Below, piece by piece: positions 31,057 to 43,075 of a stretch of DNA of 64,000 bases. The DNA is from Hemileia vastatrix (taxonomy: Eukaryota; Basidiomycota; Pucciniomycetes; Pucciniales; Zaghouaniaceae), in contig JASXTE010000005.1 of NCBI GenBank assembly GCA_030280995.1, positions 35,184,501 through 35,248,500 of the forward strand, in the 5' to 3' direction. Every line of letters starts with the position of its first letter. Position 1 is the stretch's first letter. The notes beneath the pieces are model-generated. The model saw nothing but the letters and a program-made list of their open reading frames with translations. It ran no database searches and was not told where the DNA came from. Made by a program: the position numbers and the translations under genes.

Positions 31057-32550
31057 TGTTAGCCTGGATATCCCCAGGACGGAGTAAAAAGTACTTATAA
31101 ATTATTTTAAACACATGGACTATACATGGGAACAATAAATAAAGGTACACAAGTTGTATAAATAAGTAAAAATTATGATAAAATACAATATATGCCATTA
31201 TAACACTTTATATACATGCATATATCCACCTTTTATAAGTCTTGTGTGCTTAATATTAAGTTTGAATATGCTAGGGTAATCTTAAGAGCCTTAAACATAA
31301 GGATACATAATTTTTAAGTAGACTTAAAGCTTTTGTTTTCATTTTTTTATGTGAAAAACAAGAAATGCACTTTAAATCACTTAAAATTTGACTTTATGCA
31401 CTATAAATTTTATAATATTAAAAATGCAATTTAAGAGATCAATTTGTCTTAATTAGGAATATTGATTTGGCTACTCAAATTCATAACAATAAAATTTTTC
31501 AAATTTGGTGTTTTTATGCCAGAAATGGCTTCTGTGTCCTGGCCACATACTGCCTGCATTTTTCCCATGTCAATAGCTTTATTTTTAGCAAATTTAGCAT
31601 TTTCACACTATAATTACCCAACATTCTACTCCCACTGTGGGGAAACACACTAAAATAGTCAACAGGCACTTATTTGGTGTCCTAATTTAATATAGGTGTG
31701 TTGACCTTATTATATTCACTAATTTCATTAATAACCTCAATCTTGGCACCTTTAATTCACTACCACATTTAAATTTGCCTAAATTAGTCAAGGATTTACC
31801 CATGCAAGCACCTGTCAAGTAATGCATGTAGTTGCCCCATGTCTCATGTCTTTTTTGGGTTTCTCAGTGGGTTCTCAGTCAACATTGGTTCTTTTGTATG
31901 GGGATTTCACATATTATATTGTCATAATTAGCCTCATAACTTCTAATGTTGATTTATCTTCATATTTTGTAATATTTAGTGGTATTATTTCTTTTTTTAG
32001 CCTTTAATTTTAAGATATTACACACATATACTCTCTTTTTTGCTTATTCATTTATTTTGATGGATTGATTATCCCTATTACTTCAGGATATTGGTGGGTG
32101 ATATCATTCTAATTATTTTATTGTTCATTCTTTATGCTTTTGGAAAGGTGTATTAGATAGAATGAGGCTTTATTAGCCATTTATAGGACTGGTAAATCCA
32201 GGGGTTCATTGGAGACTTATTGGGTTATAAAAGGAGGGGGTTTTTGGTCTTGTTTTCTACATTCTTTATCATTAAAATCAAAAAATATAACCAATAAAAT
32301 TACAATACATATCAATTTTACTTATAAAGTCTTTGAAAAGTATCTGAATTATTATATCTATTTTTATACCAACTAAAAGATTGTAACCAATATATTGTTA
32401 GTGAGATTTAAATTACTGAGACCCTTATATTGAGTTATATTTTAATACTTAGTGGATTTGTACTAAAGTATTCATATAGGACCATTAAAATATTCTAGAC
32501 AACTGACTAATCAAGATATTCATGTCTCTGTACTTGAACTCAGCCTGAAA
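31057..32550 (+). repeat. E5 left LTR
   Basis: Starts TGTTAGCCTGGATATCCCC, ends CAGCCTGAAA, and is followed by ATTGGGGACCTTTCC, similar to the sequence after the E1 5' LTR. A TTATAAAAGGAGG string at about 32225 is a TATA-like site near the middle of the U3-type part. Confidence 0.9.
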
Positions 32551-33148
32551 ATTGGGGACCTTTCCTCAAGAATTCTGTTGGTTATCTTCCAGTAAGTAAA
32601 AATTCAAAAAGAGGCTACAAGTAAATAAAATCCCTATAGAAATATTTGGATAATTACAACAGGTTGAATCACTTATATAGTTATTTCAGAAAAAGTATCC
32701 TTGTTATATAATAAAATTGTGATATTAAATTAAAAAGTTTACCACTAATTTAAAATAAAAATTGTTATTAGTGGGAGTCTGTCAATAGACCAGTTAATTT
32801 TGTGATATTTTCAGATGATAAAACAGATAATAAAAACTGATTAATTATTTCTTTTAAAAAGGACTTTTAATCCCTTTTTATTGGTTTGTAAAACCCATTT
32901 AATATTTAGAAAGAATATTACTGAAAAATTTTCTTTTTTAAATATAAAAACACGGCTACATATTGTAGACCAGTTATATCAAGTGACCACTTAAAAGCAT
33001 ATTTGACTTTTTCCACTTATAAATTCACTTAATACCTACAAGTAAGCAATTAAATAGTCTTCAGTATTGTTAAATAATACTGATAAAGTTCCTATTTGAA
33101 GTCTTAAGAACTCATATTTCAGCTCTTTGATTTAGATTCCACATAAAA

Positions 33149-33897
33149 ATGTGTGACAATGTAGACAATGTGAGTAATAATGTAAAACCTTATAATCTAA
33201 GACCTAGAGCTGAAAAAACTGCTGAAGGGAACCCAAATGAGGGATGTCTCTCCTACAAACAGCAACTGCCAACAGATGTCTCTGGAAGAAAGGGAAAGGC
33301 TTTTAAAGCAAGTATCAATAAAGAGAACAAAAAATACCTTACAAGAACAAATTCACTCCCCCTCAACCCTTCTAAATACCCTAAAAAAAAGTTAACAACA
33401 TGTTTGACCAAATGAACAATTTGGAAAAAAGAGCATAACAGGGTTTCATAGAAGTCAATCAAGATCTAGTGGGATTAAAAACCCAAAAAACAACAGTTTT
33501 ATCAAACCCTTCAATGGTGGCAACAGCAGCACCTCTAACCCAAGAGGAGGATCAAAAAATCACAGAAAGAAAATGGAAATGGGACTGGTGCACCCCAAAC
33601 TACAACAATCCTCCACAGAAGGGTTCCAGAATTCACCATTACAGGGGAAAGGCAAGGAGAGGCAGGGGAAATTGAATAAGACCTTGGTAAGTCATCCATC
33701 TTCTCATGAACAATTATATGGCACTAACAATAAATTACTCATAGGTAATGAGATTGATAGGGATTTATTGAATATAACTGATAAGGATTTAAAAGATTAT
33801 TCATTTGAAAATAGCATTTTAAATTTGTCTTTACATGATGGCAATGTACATAGTTTTATTGATCACAAAGATAATACTAGTAATATTTAAACAGTGT
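33149..33897 (+). pseudogene. E5 gag N-terminal fragment
   Basis: ATG at 33149 opens a basic leader with YNLRPR (common at Gag starts of fungal and plant Ty3 elements), then frame breaks at about 33415 and 33460. The stretch from 33687 to 33890 (SHPSSHEQLYGTNNKLLIGNEIDRD) is repeated, diverged, at 36240-36440. It ends where a solo LTR begins at 33898. Confidence 0.65.
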
Positions 33898-34841
33898 AGA
33901 CAATCCTATAGTACTAGCTATAGGCCTTGACCAAGGGAGTTGGAGAAAAACCAGAGAGAAAATCCCCTGTCCCTTTAGAAAAATAAGTGAGATTGACCTG
34001 TTTCAGCAAATTGAAGATCTGTTTTCTAGACCCTCTAATTAAACACACTTGACCCCTTTAAAAGTGAAGATAATAGTCCCAGACAGACTACCAGAAAGAG
34101 TTGAAATGAACAGTAATATATTCCAACAAAACAAAAGCCAATGAGACAGTGAGGAACAGAAAGGCAATGAGTAAAGAGATAAGATGATACCCCTAAAAAT
34201 CTTCCCACACACGCATCATACAGCCAGTGCACAGACCACCCTGACCAATTCACCACCCAAAATCCAGCTTTCCCAGCCTTTTTCATGCAGAAAAGTGCAT
34301 TTTAGCGCCTCCCCAGCGCCCAGGCGGGCACACCGCTTTAAGGCAGGATGCCGCTTAGGGGCAGGCAGGCCGCATGGGGGCAGGTGGGCCGCTTCTAGGC
34401 CCTAAAACACCCATACAACCCATAAAACCCCTATAAACCCTAAACACCCATAACTTCACTAATAAACAAGATAAACACACATAAGACATACCAAAATGAA
34501 AAGAAAATAAAGGAAAATAAGCTGATACATAATAAGTGAGCCTAGCTTAAGCCTAAATAAGCACCATTAAATAATAAACTTCCGATAAATACCAATAACA
34601 ACACCATAACTACCCTATAAAACAAGGTAACCACCCATAAGGGATACCAAAATGAAGAGATGAGAAAGGACATTAAGCTGAGACATAATAAGTGACCCTA
34701 GCTTAAGCCTCCATAAACACTACTAACTATCTCCTAAAGATGAAAAAATCCACTAATAACACCATAACCCCAATAACACCCTACATACCAAATACCCCCA
34801 AATATGCACTCCAAAGGCCTACCCAGGTTTGGATCACCACA
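33898..34841. repeat. Solo LTR of the E4 family inside E5
   Basis: Begins TGTAGACAATCCTATAG, matching the E4 LTR start at 30989, and ends near GGTTTGGATCACCACA. Flanks AACAG and AACGG may be a worn 5-bp duplication. The middle (34300-34400) is unusually GC-rich (GCAGGCAGGCCGCATGGGGG) and then has two similar ~150-bp units (34455-34600 and 34620-34740). Confidence 0.65.
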
Positions 34842-34850
34842 ACGGCAAAC

Positions 34851-36234
34851 ACCAAGATAATACACAAAAAATGCCATTATAACACCTTATATACATGCAT
34901 ATATCCACCTTTTATAGGTCTTATGTACTTAATATTAAGTTGGAATATGTTAGGGTAATCTTAAGAACCTTAAGTATAAGGCTAAATAATTTTTAAGTAC
35001 ACTTAAAGCTGTTATATTCATTGTTTTATGCAAAAAACAAGAAATGCGCTTTATTTCACTTAAAAGTTGACTATATGCGCTATAAAATTGAGAATATCAA
35101 AAATGCGCTTTGACAGATCAATTGGGCTCATTTAGGACTATTGATTTGGCTATTTAAATGCATAAAAATAACACTTTTAAAATTTGGTGTTTTTTATGCC
35201 AGAAATGGCTTCTGTGTACTGGCCACATACTGCCTGCTTTTTCCCCGTGTGAATAGCTTCATTTTTAGCAAAGTTAGCTTTTTCACACTATAATTACCCC
35301 ATATTCTACGCCCACTGTGGGGAAACACACTAAAATAGGCGACAGGCGCTTATTTAGTGTCCTAGCTTAATTAATAGTGCATTGACCTTGTTTATATGCA
35401 CTAATTTCATTAATAACCTCACTCTTGGCACCTTATTTCATCACCACGCTTAAATTCGCCTAAATTTAGTCAAGGATTTACCCATGAAAGCGCCTGCCAA
35501 GGACTGCATGTAGTTACCCCACATCTCACACTCTTTTTTAAGTTTTTGGGTGGTTTCTCAGTCAATATTAGTTATTTTTGGATGGGAATTTCACGTAGTA
35601 TAATGTCAGGATTAGCCCCTCCATTTCTACAGTAGATTCCCCTTATTATCAAGCTATTATTAACCTTAAAAAGTCTCCTTTAGTCTTTTATATCATTGTT
35701 TTACACGCATATACTCTCTTTTTGTCTTTTCTTTAATTTTGATGGATCTCCCTTATTATTAATAGGATTTTGGTGGTTTTTACTTGTCTAATTATGTCAT
35801 GGGTCACTAGGGATGTTGATGCAGAGGTCTATTAGTTGTTTGAGGTGTCATTAACAGTGTATTGGATGGTACATCAAGGGATTTATTGGGGAACTCAGTG
35901 TGTATAAAAGGAGGAGGTTTTTGGGTCTTGTTTTCTACATTCTTTATCACTTCAATTTTACCAATATAATCAAAAAAATTACAATACAACTCAATTAGTA
36001 CTTTTATAAGACTTTTTAATAGTATCTGAAATTATTAAATCTATTTTTCTACCAACTAAAAAGATTGTAAGCCACATATAAGAATAGTGAGAATTATATT
36101 ACTGAAACCTTTATTCTGAATTATATTTTACTATTTGTTGGATTTATACTACAGTATTCATATAGGACCATTTAAATCTTCTAGACAAAGACTTTTCAAG
36201 CTAGTTCAAATCCATTTAGTTGATCTTAGCCTGA
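34851..36234 (+). repeat. Third E5-type LTR, 5'-truncated
   Basis: Matches the E5 LTRs from ATGCCATTATAACACC (their ~position 135) to TTAGCCTGACA, which retains the TG..CA end lost in the other two. It keeps more CpG (AATGCGCTTTATTTC, TATGCGCTATA) than 31057-32550, where the same sites are TpG/CpA. It comes from a different copy of the family. Confidence 0.7.
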
Positions 36235-37988
36235 CAGTAAGTCATCCATCTTCTCAGGATCAATTATATAATCCTAACAATGAATTACTTATAGGTAATG
36301 AAATTGATAGAGAGTTATTGAATATAATTTATAGGGATTTAAAAAATTATTCATTTGAAAATAACATGTTAAACTTGTCTTTAAATGAGGACAATGTACA
36401 TAGTTTTATTGACTGCCAGGATAATGCTATAAATATAAAAATGGAACCAAATGAATTAAATCTTGAGCCTGATGATGAGTCTTCTGATTTAGACACAGAA
36501 AAAATTGAATATTTTTTAAAAGAAAATCCAATGGAATCAAATATAATTATCAAATTGTTATTAAGAATTGTAAAATTGGAAGAATTCTCTATAGAGTAAA
36601 AAACTAATGCAGAAAATGTATTATTAAACCTTACACAATCATTGAGTACTACAGCCAATAAATTCAAAGCCATTGAAAATTCAAATAATGAATGAATAAA
36701 TGAAAATAAAATATTAACCTCTGAGATTAAGAATTTACAAGATAAATTAGAAAATTCTCAGAATATTATGGCTACCATAGAGGGACATGTAAAATTGTCT
36801 TTTTCAAATGTGAATGATACTTTAGCTCATGTACCAGTAATAAAAGATAGGTTACAAAGAGTGGAAATTGAAGTGGAAAATATTTTGAAAAATTCTGAAA
36901 AAATAAATTACAACATCTCTTATATGGGAAAAATACCACTTCATATGAAAAATTCATATGAAAAACAAATGATTGAAAAAGAAAATAGTGTCATGGGCTC
37001 TGAAAGTAAAAAGTCAGTGAAAGATGAAAACATGACCATCTATCAAAATTAAGTGAATTACTTAATATTCCTTAGGTTAATGAAGTAAAAGTTAACCAAA
37101 ATAAATGTCCTAAGTTTGATCAGTACCCTTCTTTTGATGGGGATTCAAAATCTGATTGGCAACCATTGATTTAGAGAATTGATAACTTACAATTTTCATA
37201 AAAATTATCTGATGAAGAGATTACATCAAAAATTGATATCTTTATTTACAGATGTGGCTTTATTAAGGTTTGAATCTGTATTGAGTGAGGGAATTAACTA
37301 CTCCTGGAATTAATGGAAGGCACTAATTGAAAGACGATTTGGTGGCCCAAAATTTAGAATCACTCAACAAAGGTTGTATGAAAAATCAAGATATAATCCA
37401 AATGCTGAGGATAAACCAATGGTCTTTTTGATGAATTTAGTAAAAATCATGAAAGCCATAGATACAAAAATGGATTATGATGAGTGGAAAGAAAAAATAA
37501 TATATAAATTGCCTATATCAGTCAGAGACATTATTGTAGCTAGAACTGAAACCATCAGAGATACTTCTGGGTTTATTAATAAATGCAATGAAATATTATT
37601 GAACCACAAATATGAAATCAGGTATAATCATTGTAAGAAAAATGATGAGGTAGTAAAACCTACTACAAATAAGTTACCAGTGGAGAAGAAAAAACCTTCA
37701 GCTCCCCTTGTCCCTATTAGACAAGAAAGTAACACTTGCTACAAATTTAATGAGACTTGGGTAAAAAGTCATACTTGTAAGAAGAGAATAAATGTTATTA
37801 AAAATCCACAAGATTTTGAACCAAGTAATCATGAAGATGAAAAGGAGGAGTCTAGTGAGGATTGTAAAAGTAACATTTCTTACAGTGATGATGAAAAGGA
37901 GATATATGTATTAGAACAAGATATTATGTTCCTGAATGATGCTATAACTCAAATAGATACATCTTTAACTTCAATTGAGGGAGCTTAA
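36235..37988 (+). pseudogene. E5 gag, second copy
   Basis: Starts inside the LTR junction and reads SHPSSQDQLYNPNNELLIGNE, an acidic and coiled-coil region with stops at 36597 and 36693 (NEKILTSEIKNLQDKL, VPVIKDRLQRVEIEVEN), a Gag core in shifted frames (FDQYPSFDGDSKSDW at about 37115), then an open segment 37374-37988 (PMVFLMNLVKIMKAIDTKMDYDEW, then a degraded Cys motif NTCYKFNETWVKSHTC and an acidic tail). The order equals the first 700 residues of E1. Confidence 0.75.
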
Positions 37989-38021
37989 ATAATTAAAGAT
38001 GTAACTCATGATACTTAAACA

Positions 38022-41000
38022 ATTACACCTATTAGAGCACCTTTTACTATATGTGGAAAAGAAATGAATGCCATTCTTGACACTGGGGCTGCAGGTAGTG
38101 TAGTTTCTATTAATACATTAATGAAAATTGATCGTAAGTATAAAGAAAAACTGGAACCTTTACACAAAAAGAACTTGAGGGGTTTATGTTCAGTATTACA
38201 TCCAATTGGCAAATGCAAAACTGCAGTATTCTTTAAATACAATAATGGATATTTAAGAGCAGTATGTGAATTTGCAGTAATGGATAATAATAATTGTAGT
38301 TATTGGTTTACAATTGGCATTGACTTATTAACCAAATTTGGAATCAAATTAGATACTGAAAATAGTTGCTTCACTATAGGTGTGAATGGAAAAAGAAAAT
38401 TCAAGATTTGCTCTGAAAATTTAGTTTATTCCATTTCTCCTAAAGAAGAAAAACTCCAACATGGAAGAACCACCTCTGAAGTGGTAGAATTGAAAAATAA
38501 AATTTAAAAAGCCTCTTTCAGTCCTCAACTCTCAAAAATTGTAGAAAACAATATTTTGAGATTGATAAAATCTTATCCTATGGCATTTTCTCATGGTTAA
38601 AATGAACTAGTATTGGTCAAAGACCATGAGATGAAAGTCTCTTTATGTTGTGATTTGGATAATATTCCTGGAAGCTTGAAAAAGAAACCTTACCCAGCTT
38701 CTCCTGCAAAAAGGAAAGACAATGAAGACAAAATTAAAATGTTGTTACAAATGGGTATTATTGAAAAAGTAGACACAACACCTAAGTATTGTTTTATTTC
38801 ACCAGTTTTAATCTCTTATGAAAAAGATGAGGCAAGTTCATGTGCTGATTATAGCTGAATACATTCACTGTATATGATATTTACCCTCCACCAAGGATAG
38901 CTTCTATCCATGCTACCTTACAAGGTGCAAAATATATTTCCTGTCTGGATGAAAAAAAAGGTTACCACCAGATTCCTGTGTAAAATAATTCTCAGAATTT
39001 CTTACTCATAACCACATGCATGGGGATATATAAATATGTGGGAATGCCTTTTGGCCCAAAAAATGGCCCTTAAGTTTTCCGAAAATTGATGGATAGTGTT
39101 TTTCATCAGGAAATGGTTGAAGGATGGCTTTTAGTTTATATTGATGACATAATAGTGTATTCAAAAACATATTATGAGCATTTAAATCATCTGAAAAGAG
39201 TATTTCAAAAAATGGATGAAATCAATATGAAAATTGCATTAAATAAATGTAAGTTTGGGTTTCAATCCTTGAAAGTACTTGGAAATTTTGTATCTGGATT
39301 ACAAATTTGGGTTGACCAGAATAAAGTGGCAGCAATAAAAAAAATTTATATACACAAGAATGTGAAAGATGTTCAAAGATTTCTAGGTATGTGTGGATAT
39401 TATAAGCAGTATATAAAAAACTACCAATCCATTGCAGCTCCATTAAAAACATTAATCAGGAAAAATGATGTTTTCACCTGTAATAATGAAAGACAACATG
39501 CCTTTGATAAATTAGAGGAATTTTTAATATCAGCTCAAATATTGGGACTTCCAGATTTTAACCTCACTTTTATCTTGTATACTGATGCAAGCCTTACAGG
39601 GTTAGGTTCTGCTTTACAGCAGAAACAGATAATAAATAGTAAATAATCTGAAGTATCTATCTGTTATATATCCAGAACCTTGAGAAAGACTGAATTAAGG
39701 TATGGTGCCACCCAACTGGAATGCTTAGCCATTGTATGGGCCCTGGAAAAACTTCATTACTATCTGGAATACCAGAAGTTTGAGTAAATAACATATTGCA
39801 GTGCAGGAAAATAATTACTAAACATAAAAACACCAAATAGGCACATGTTTAGGTGGCAAATAGCTGTACAAGATTACAGAGGCAGAATGAAAATCACTCA
39901 CATAGAAGGAACATTGCATTCTAATGTGGATTTATTGTCCAGAAGTCCTCTGCCAAATGATACTGACAACCCAGCATATGTGCCTGAAAATGAGATAATA
40001 CATATATTTGGGATCTTTATAGTGGACTTACAGGAGGAACTTATGGAAACTATATTAGAAAATTATTCATATGATAAAAATTTGTCTAAATTATCTACCA
40101 TCTTAAATGATCCAACAAATGCCTCTATGAGTGCATTGATTAAAACCTTACCTCAAAAGTATAAAAATGAATTGGAAAATGGTAAACTGTCAATTGAAGA
40201 TGGATACATATATTACAGAAAAAAGCTAAGAAATTTGATATTTATACCACCTTCTATGAAAGAGTTAATTTTAAGTACTTGTCATGATGACATCTTAGCT
40301 GGTCATTTTGATTTTAACAAAACGTTAACCAGAGTTAAAAATACAGCCTGGTGGATAATGCTGAGAGAATGATACAGACTCTTGAAGACATGATCAGAAG
40401 ATATTGTGCCTTTGGATTAGAATACAAAGAAAATGAGAAATTCACACATGACTTGGTAGCTTTAATTCCTGGCCTTGAATTTTCTTATAATAACACAACT
40501 CATTCTGTAACAGAGAAAGAACCATATGAATTCTGGCTGCTATATGTACCAAATACCCCAGTAAATCATTTATACAAATTACCAAGGTTAGATATACACC
40601 CTGGTACTAAATCTTTTATTCATATGTAACAAATTTGTAGAAAGCATGCAGAGGAATGAATTTAAAGATCATTTGAATATGAAAAGAAAAGGTGAGATAA
40701 ATCTCAAAAAGAATTTGAATTCAAAAAAGGAGATGAAGTCCTGATTTCAACACTACATTTGAACTTACAAGGTAATTTTAAATTGAAGGATCCTTTTTAG
40801 GACCTTTTTTAGTCAACAAAAAGGTTGGTAATAATGCTGTGGAAGTCATATTATACACCCCATATGATAGGAAACATCCAGTTTTCCCTATCTCATTATT
40901 AAAACCTTCCCATGCAAATGATCCTGACTTATTTCCAAAAAGAAGAGGAAGGCCCAAAAATCAACCTGAAGAACTTGTGGAAAAAGCAGAGATTTAAAAA

Positions 41001-41110
41001 ATACTCAAGAAAAGAATCCTTAATAAAGAGAAAGGAACTAAGTATATATTAAGATATAAGGGAAAATCAAATGAATTTGATCAATTGACACTACACAATA
41101 TGGGGGGCGG
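38022..41110 (+). pseudogene. E5 pol with integrase core deleted
   Basis: Protease NAILDTGAAGSVVS (Asp at about 38079). RT blocks CADYS at 38850, EKKGYHQIPV at 38955, GMPFGPKNGP at 39045, and catalytic YIDD at about 39138-39149. RNase H LYTDASLTGLGSAL at 39576 and RYGATQLECLAIVWALEKL. The integrase finger keeps HDDILAGHF and then AWW at 40347, and the next conserved block is AERMIQTLEDM at 40360. The second half of the finger and both catalytic Asp of the core are missing. The C-terminal part is in pieces (GNNAVEVILYTPYDRKHPVFPISLLK; chromodomain-like GTKYILRYKGKS at about 41035). Stops throughout. Not functional. Confidence 0.88.
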
Positions 41111-41579
41111 ACTTGCTACCAATTCTGCAACCTTGGACCCAAACTCACCACAGATTGTACACACATTGAGCTATTGATAAAGGAACCATACAATCAGGGA
41201 TGAACAGCACTCAGCAGAACAGTTTTAGGTGGGTGTTAAAGTAGAGTTCAGTATGGGTTCAGTATGGGTTCAGTATGAGTTCAGTATGAGTTCCATCTGA
41301 GTTCAGGTTGAGGTCTTGCTAGCAAGTCCACCCCCTATATTGCGTAGTGTGATACCTGAAAAAGAAATTTCAAACCTATCCTCCCTTCTTAAAAAATTTA
41401 AACAGAAATAAAATTCTATTCAACCAGATGAGTGGTTAAAAACCAGTACTCATAATATTTTATTAATTTTATTTCTTTAAAGAATTAATCTTTAATTCTA
41501 CAGAATTTTCTGAATACCTGAAAAATAAAATAAAAAATGCATAACTTAGCATTTTTTATTGTTTTTTTGGTTGGGAGAG
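41111..41579. other. E5 3' untranslated stretch
   Basis: No ORF. Contains five GTTCAGTATGRGTTCAG-like short direct repeats at 41247-41310, and ends in a purine tract (GGTTGGGAGAG) just before the 3' LTR, a candidate polypurine tract. There is no antisense accessory gene here, unlike E2 and E4. Confidence 0.55.
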
Positions 41580-43070
41580 TGTCAGCGTAGATATCCCCAG
41601 GACTGAGTAAAAAGTACCAATAAATTATGTTAAACACATGGACTATACATGGGAACAATATATAAAGGTACACAAGTTATATACATAAGTATAAATTATG
41701 ATAAAATACAATATATGCCATTATAACATCTTATATACATGCATATATACACCTTCTATCAGTTTTAAGTAATTAATATTAAGTTGGATTATTCTAGGGT
41801 AATATTAAGATACTTAAAAATAAGGCTACATAATTTTTAAGTAGACTTAAAGCTGTTGTTTTCATTATTTTATGTGAAAAACAAGAAATGCACTTTAAAT
41901 CACTTAAAATTTGACTATATGCACTATATATCAAATAATATTAAAAATGTTCTTTGACAGATCATTTTCTTAATTAGGAATATTGATTTGGCTTCTCAAA
42001 TACATAAAAATAACACTTTTAAAATTTGGTGTTTTTATGCCAGAAATGGCTTCTGTGTACTGGCCACATACTGCCTGCATTTTTCCTGTGTTAATAGCTT
42101 TATTTTTTGAAAAGTTAGCTTTTTCACACTATAATTACCCCACATTCTACTCCCACTGTGGGCGAACACACCCCAAAATAGCCAACAGATGCTTATTTAG
42201 TGTCCTAATTTACTTAAAGGTGCATTGACCTTATTATATGCACTAATTTCATTAATAACCTCAAGCTTGGCACCCTTAATTCACTACCATAATTAAATTT
42301 GCCTAAATTAGTCAAGGGTTTCCAGTGAAAGCGCCTGCCAAGGACTGCATGTAGTTACCCCATATCTCACATCCTTTTTTGGGTTTATCAGTGGGTTCTT
42401 GGTCAATATTTTTTATTTTTGGATGGAGATTTCACACAGTATATTGTCATAATTAGCCCCATAACTTCTACTGTTTATAACTCTTAAAATTTTGTAATAC
42501 TTAGTGTTATTCTTTCTTTTTTTAGCCTTTTATTTTAAGATATTACACACATATACTCTCTTTTTTGCTTATTCTTTTATTTTGATGGATGATCCCTATT
42601 ACTCCAGGATATTGGTGGGTGATATCATTCTAATTATGTTATTGGTCATTCTGCATGTTGTTGGGCAGGTTTTTTAGCTAGAATGAGGCGTCATTATCCA
42701 TGTATAGGACTGGTAAATCAAGGGTTTCATTGGAGACGTATTGGGTTTTAAAAGAAGGGGGTTTTTAGTCTTGTTTTCTACATTATTTATCATTACAATC
42801 AAAATATATAGCCAATATAATTACAATACATATCAATAGTACTTATAAATCTTTGAAAACTATCTGAATTATTACATCTATTTTTCTATCAACTATAAGA
42901 TTGTAACCCATATATAATTAGTGAGATTTAAATTACTGAGACCCTTATATTGAGTTATATTTTAATACTTATTGGATTTTTACTACAGTAATCATATAGG
43001 AAAATTAAAATCTTCTATAAAACTGACAAATCATACTATTCACCTCTCTGTACTTGAACTCAGCCTGAAA
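41580..43070 (+). repeat. E5 right LTR
   Basis: 1,491 bp, TGTCAGCGTAGATATCCCC to CAGCCTGAAA, followed by GAAAA (43071-43075). Confidence 0.9.
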
Positions 43071-43075
43071 GAAAA

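Larger units (their letters stand above)
31057..43070 (+). mobile_element. E5: Ty3-type LTR retrotransposon, rearranged
   Basis: LTRs 31057-32550 (1,494 bp) and 41580-43070 (1,491 bp) start TGTTAGCC/TGTCAGCG and both end CAGCCTGAAA. The duplication GAAAA flanks it (31052-31056, 43071-43075). The interior has a partial gag, a solo E4-type LTR, a third related LTR lacking its first part, and then a second gag and a pol of the same lineage as E1. It is decayed and carries a deletion in integrase. The insertion target was an LTR of E4. Confidence 0.9.

Noticed and set aside
34300..34400. CpG-island-like promoter
   Set aside because: The GC-rich patch lies within a solo LTR of the E4 family and has no gene next to it.
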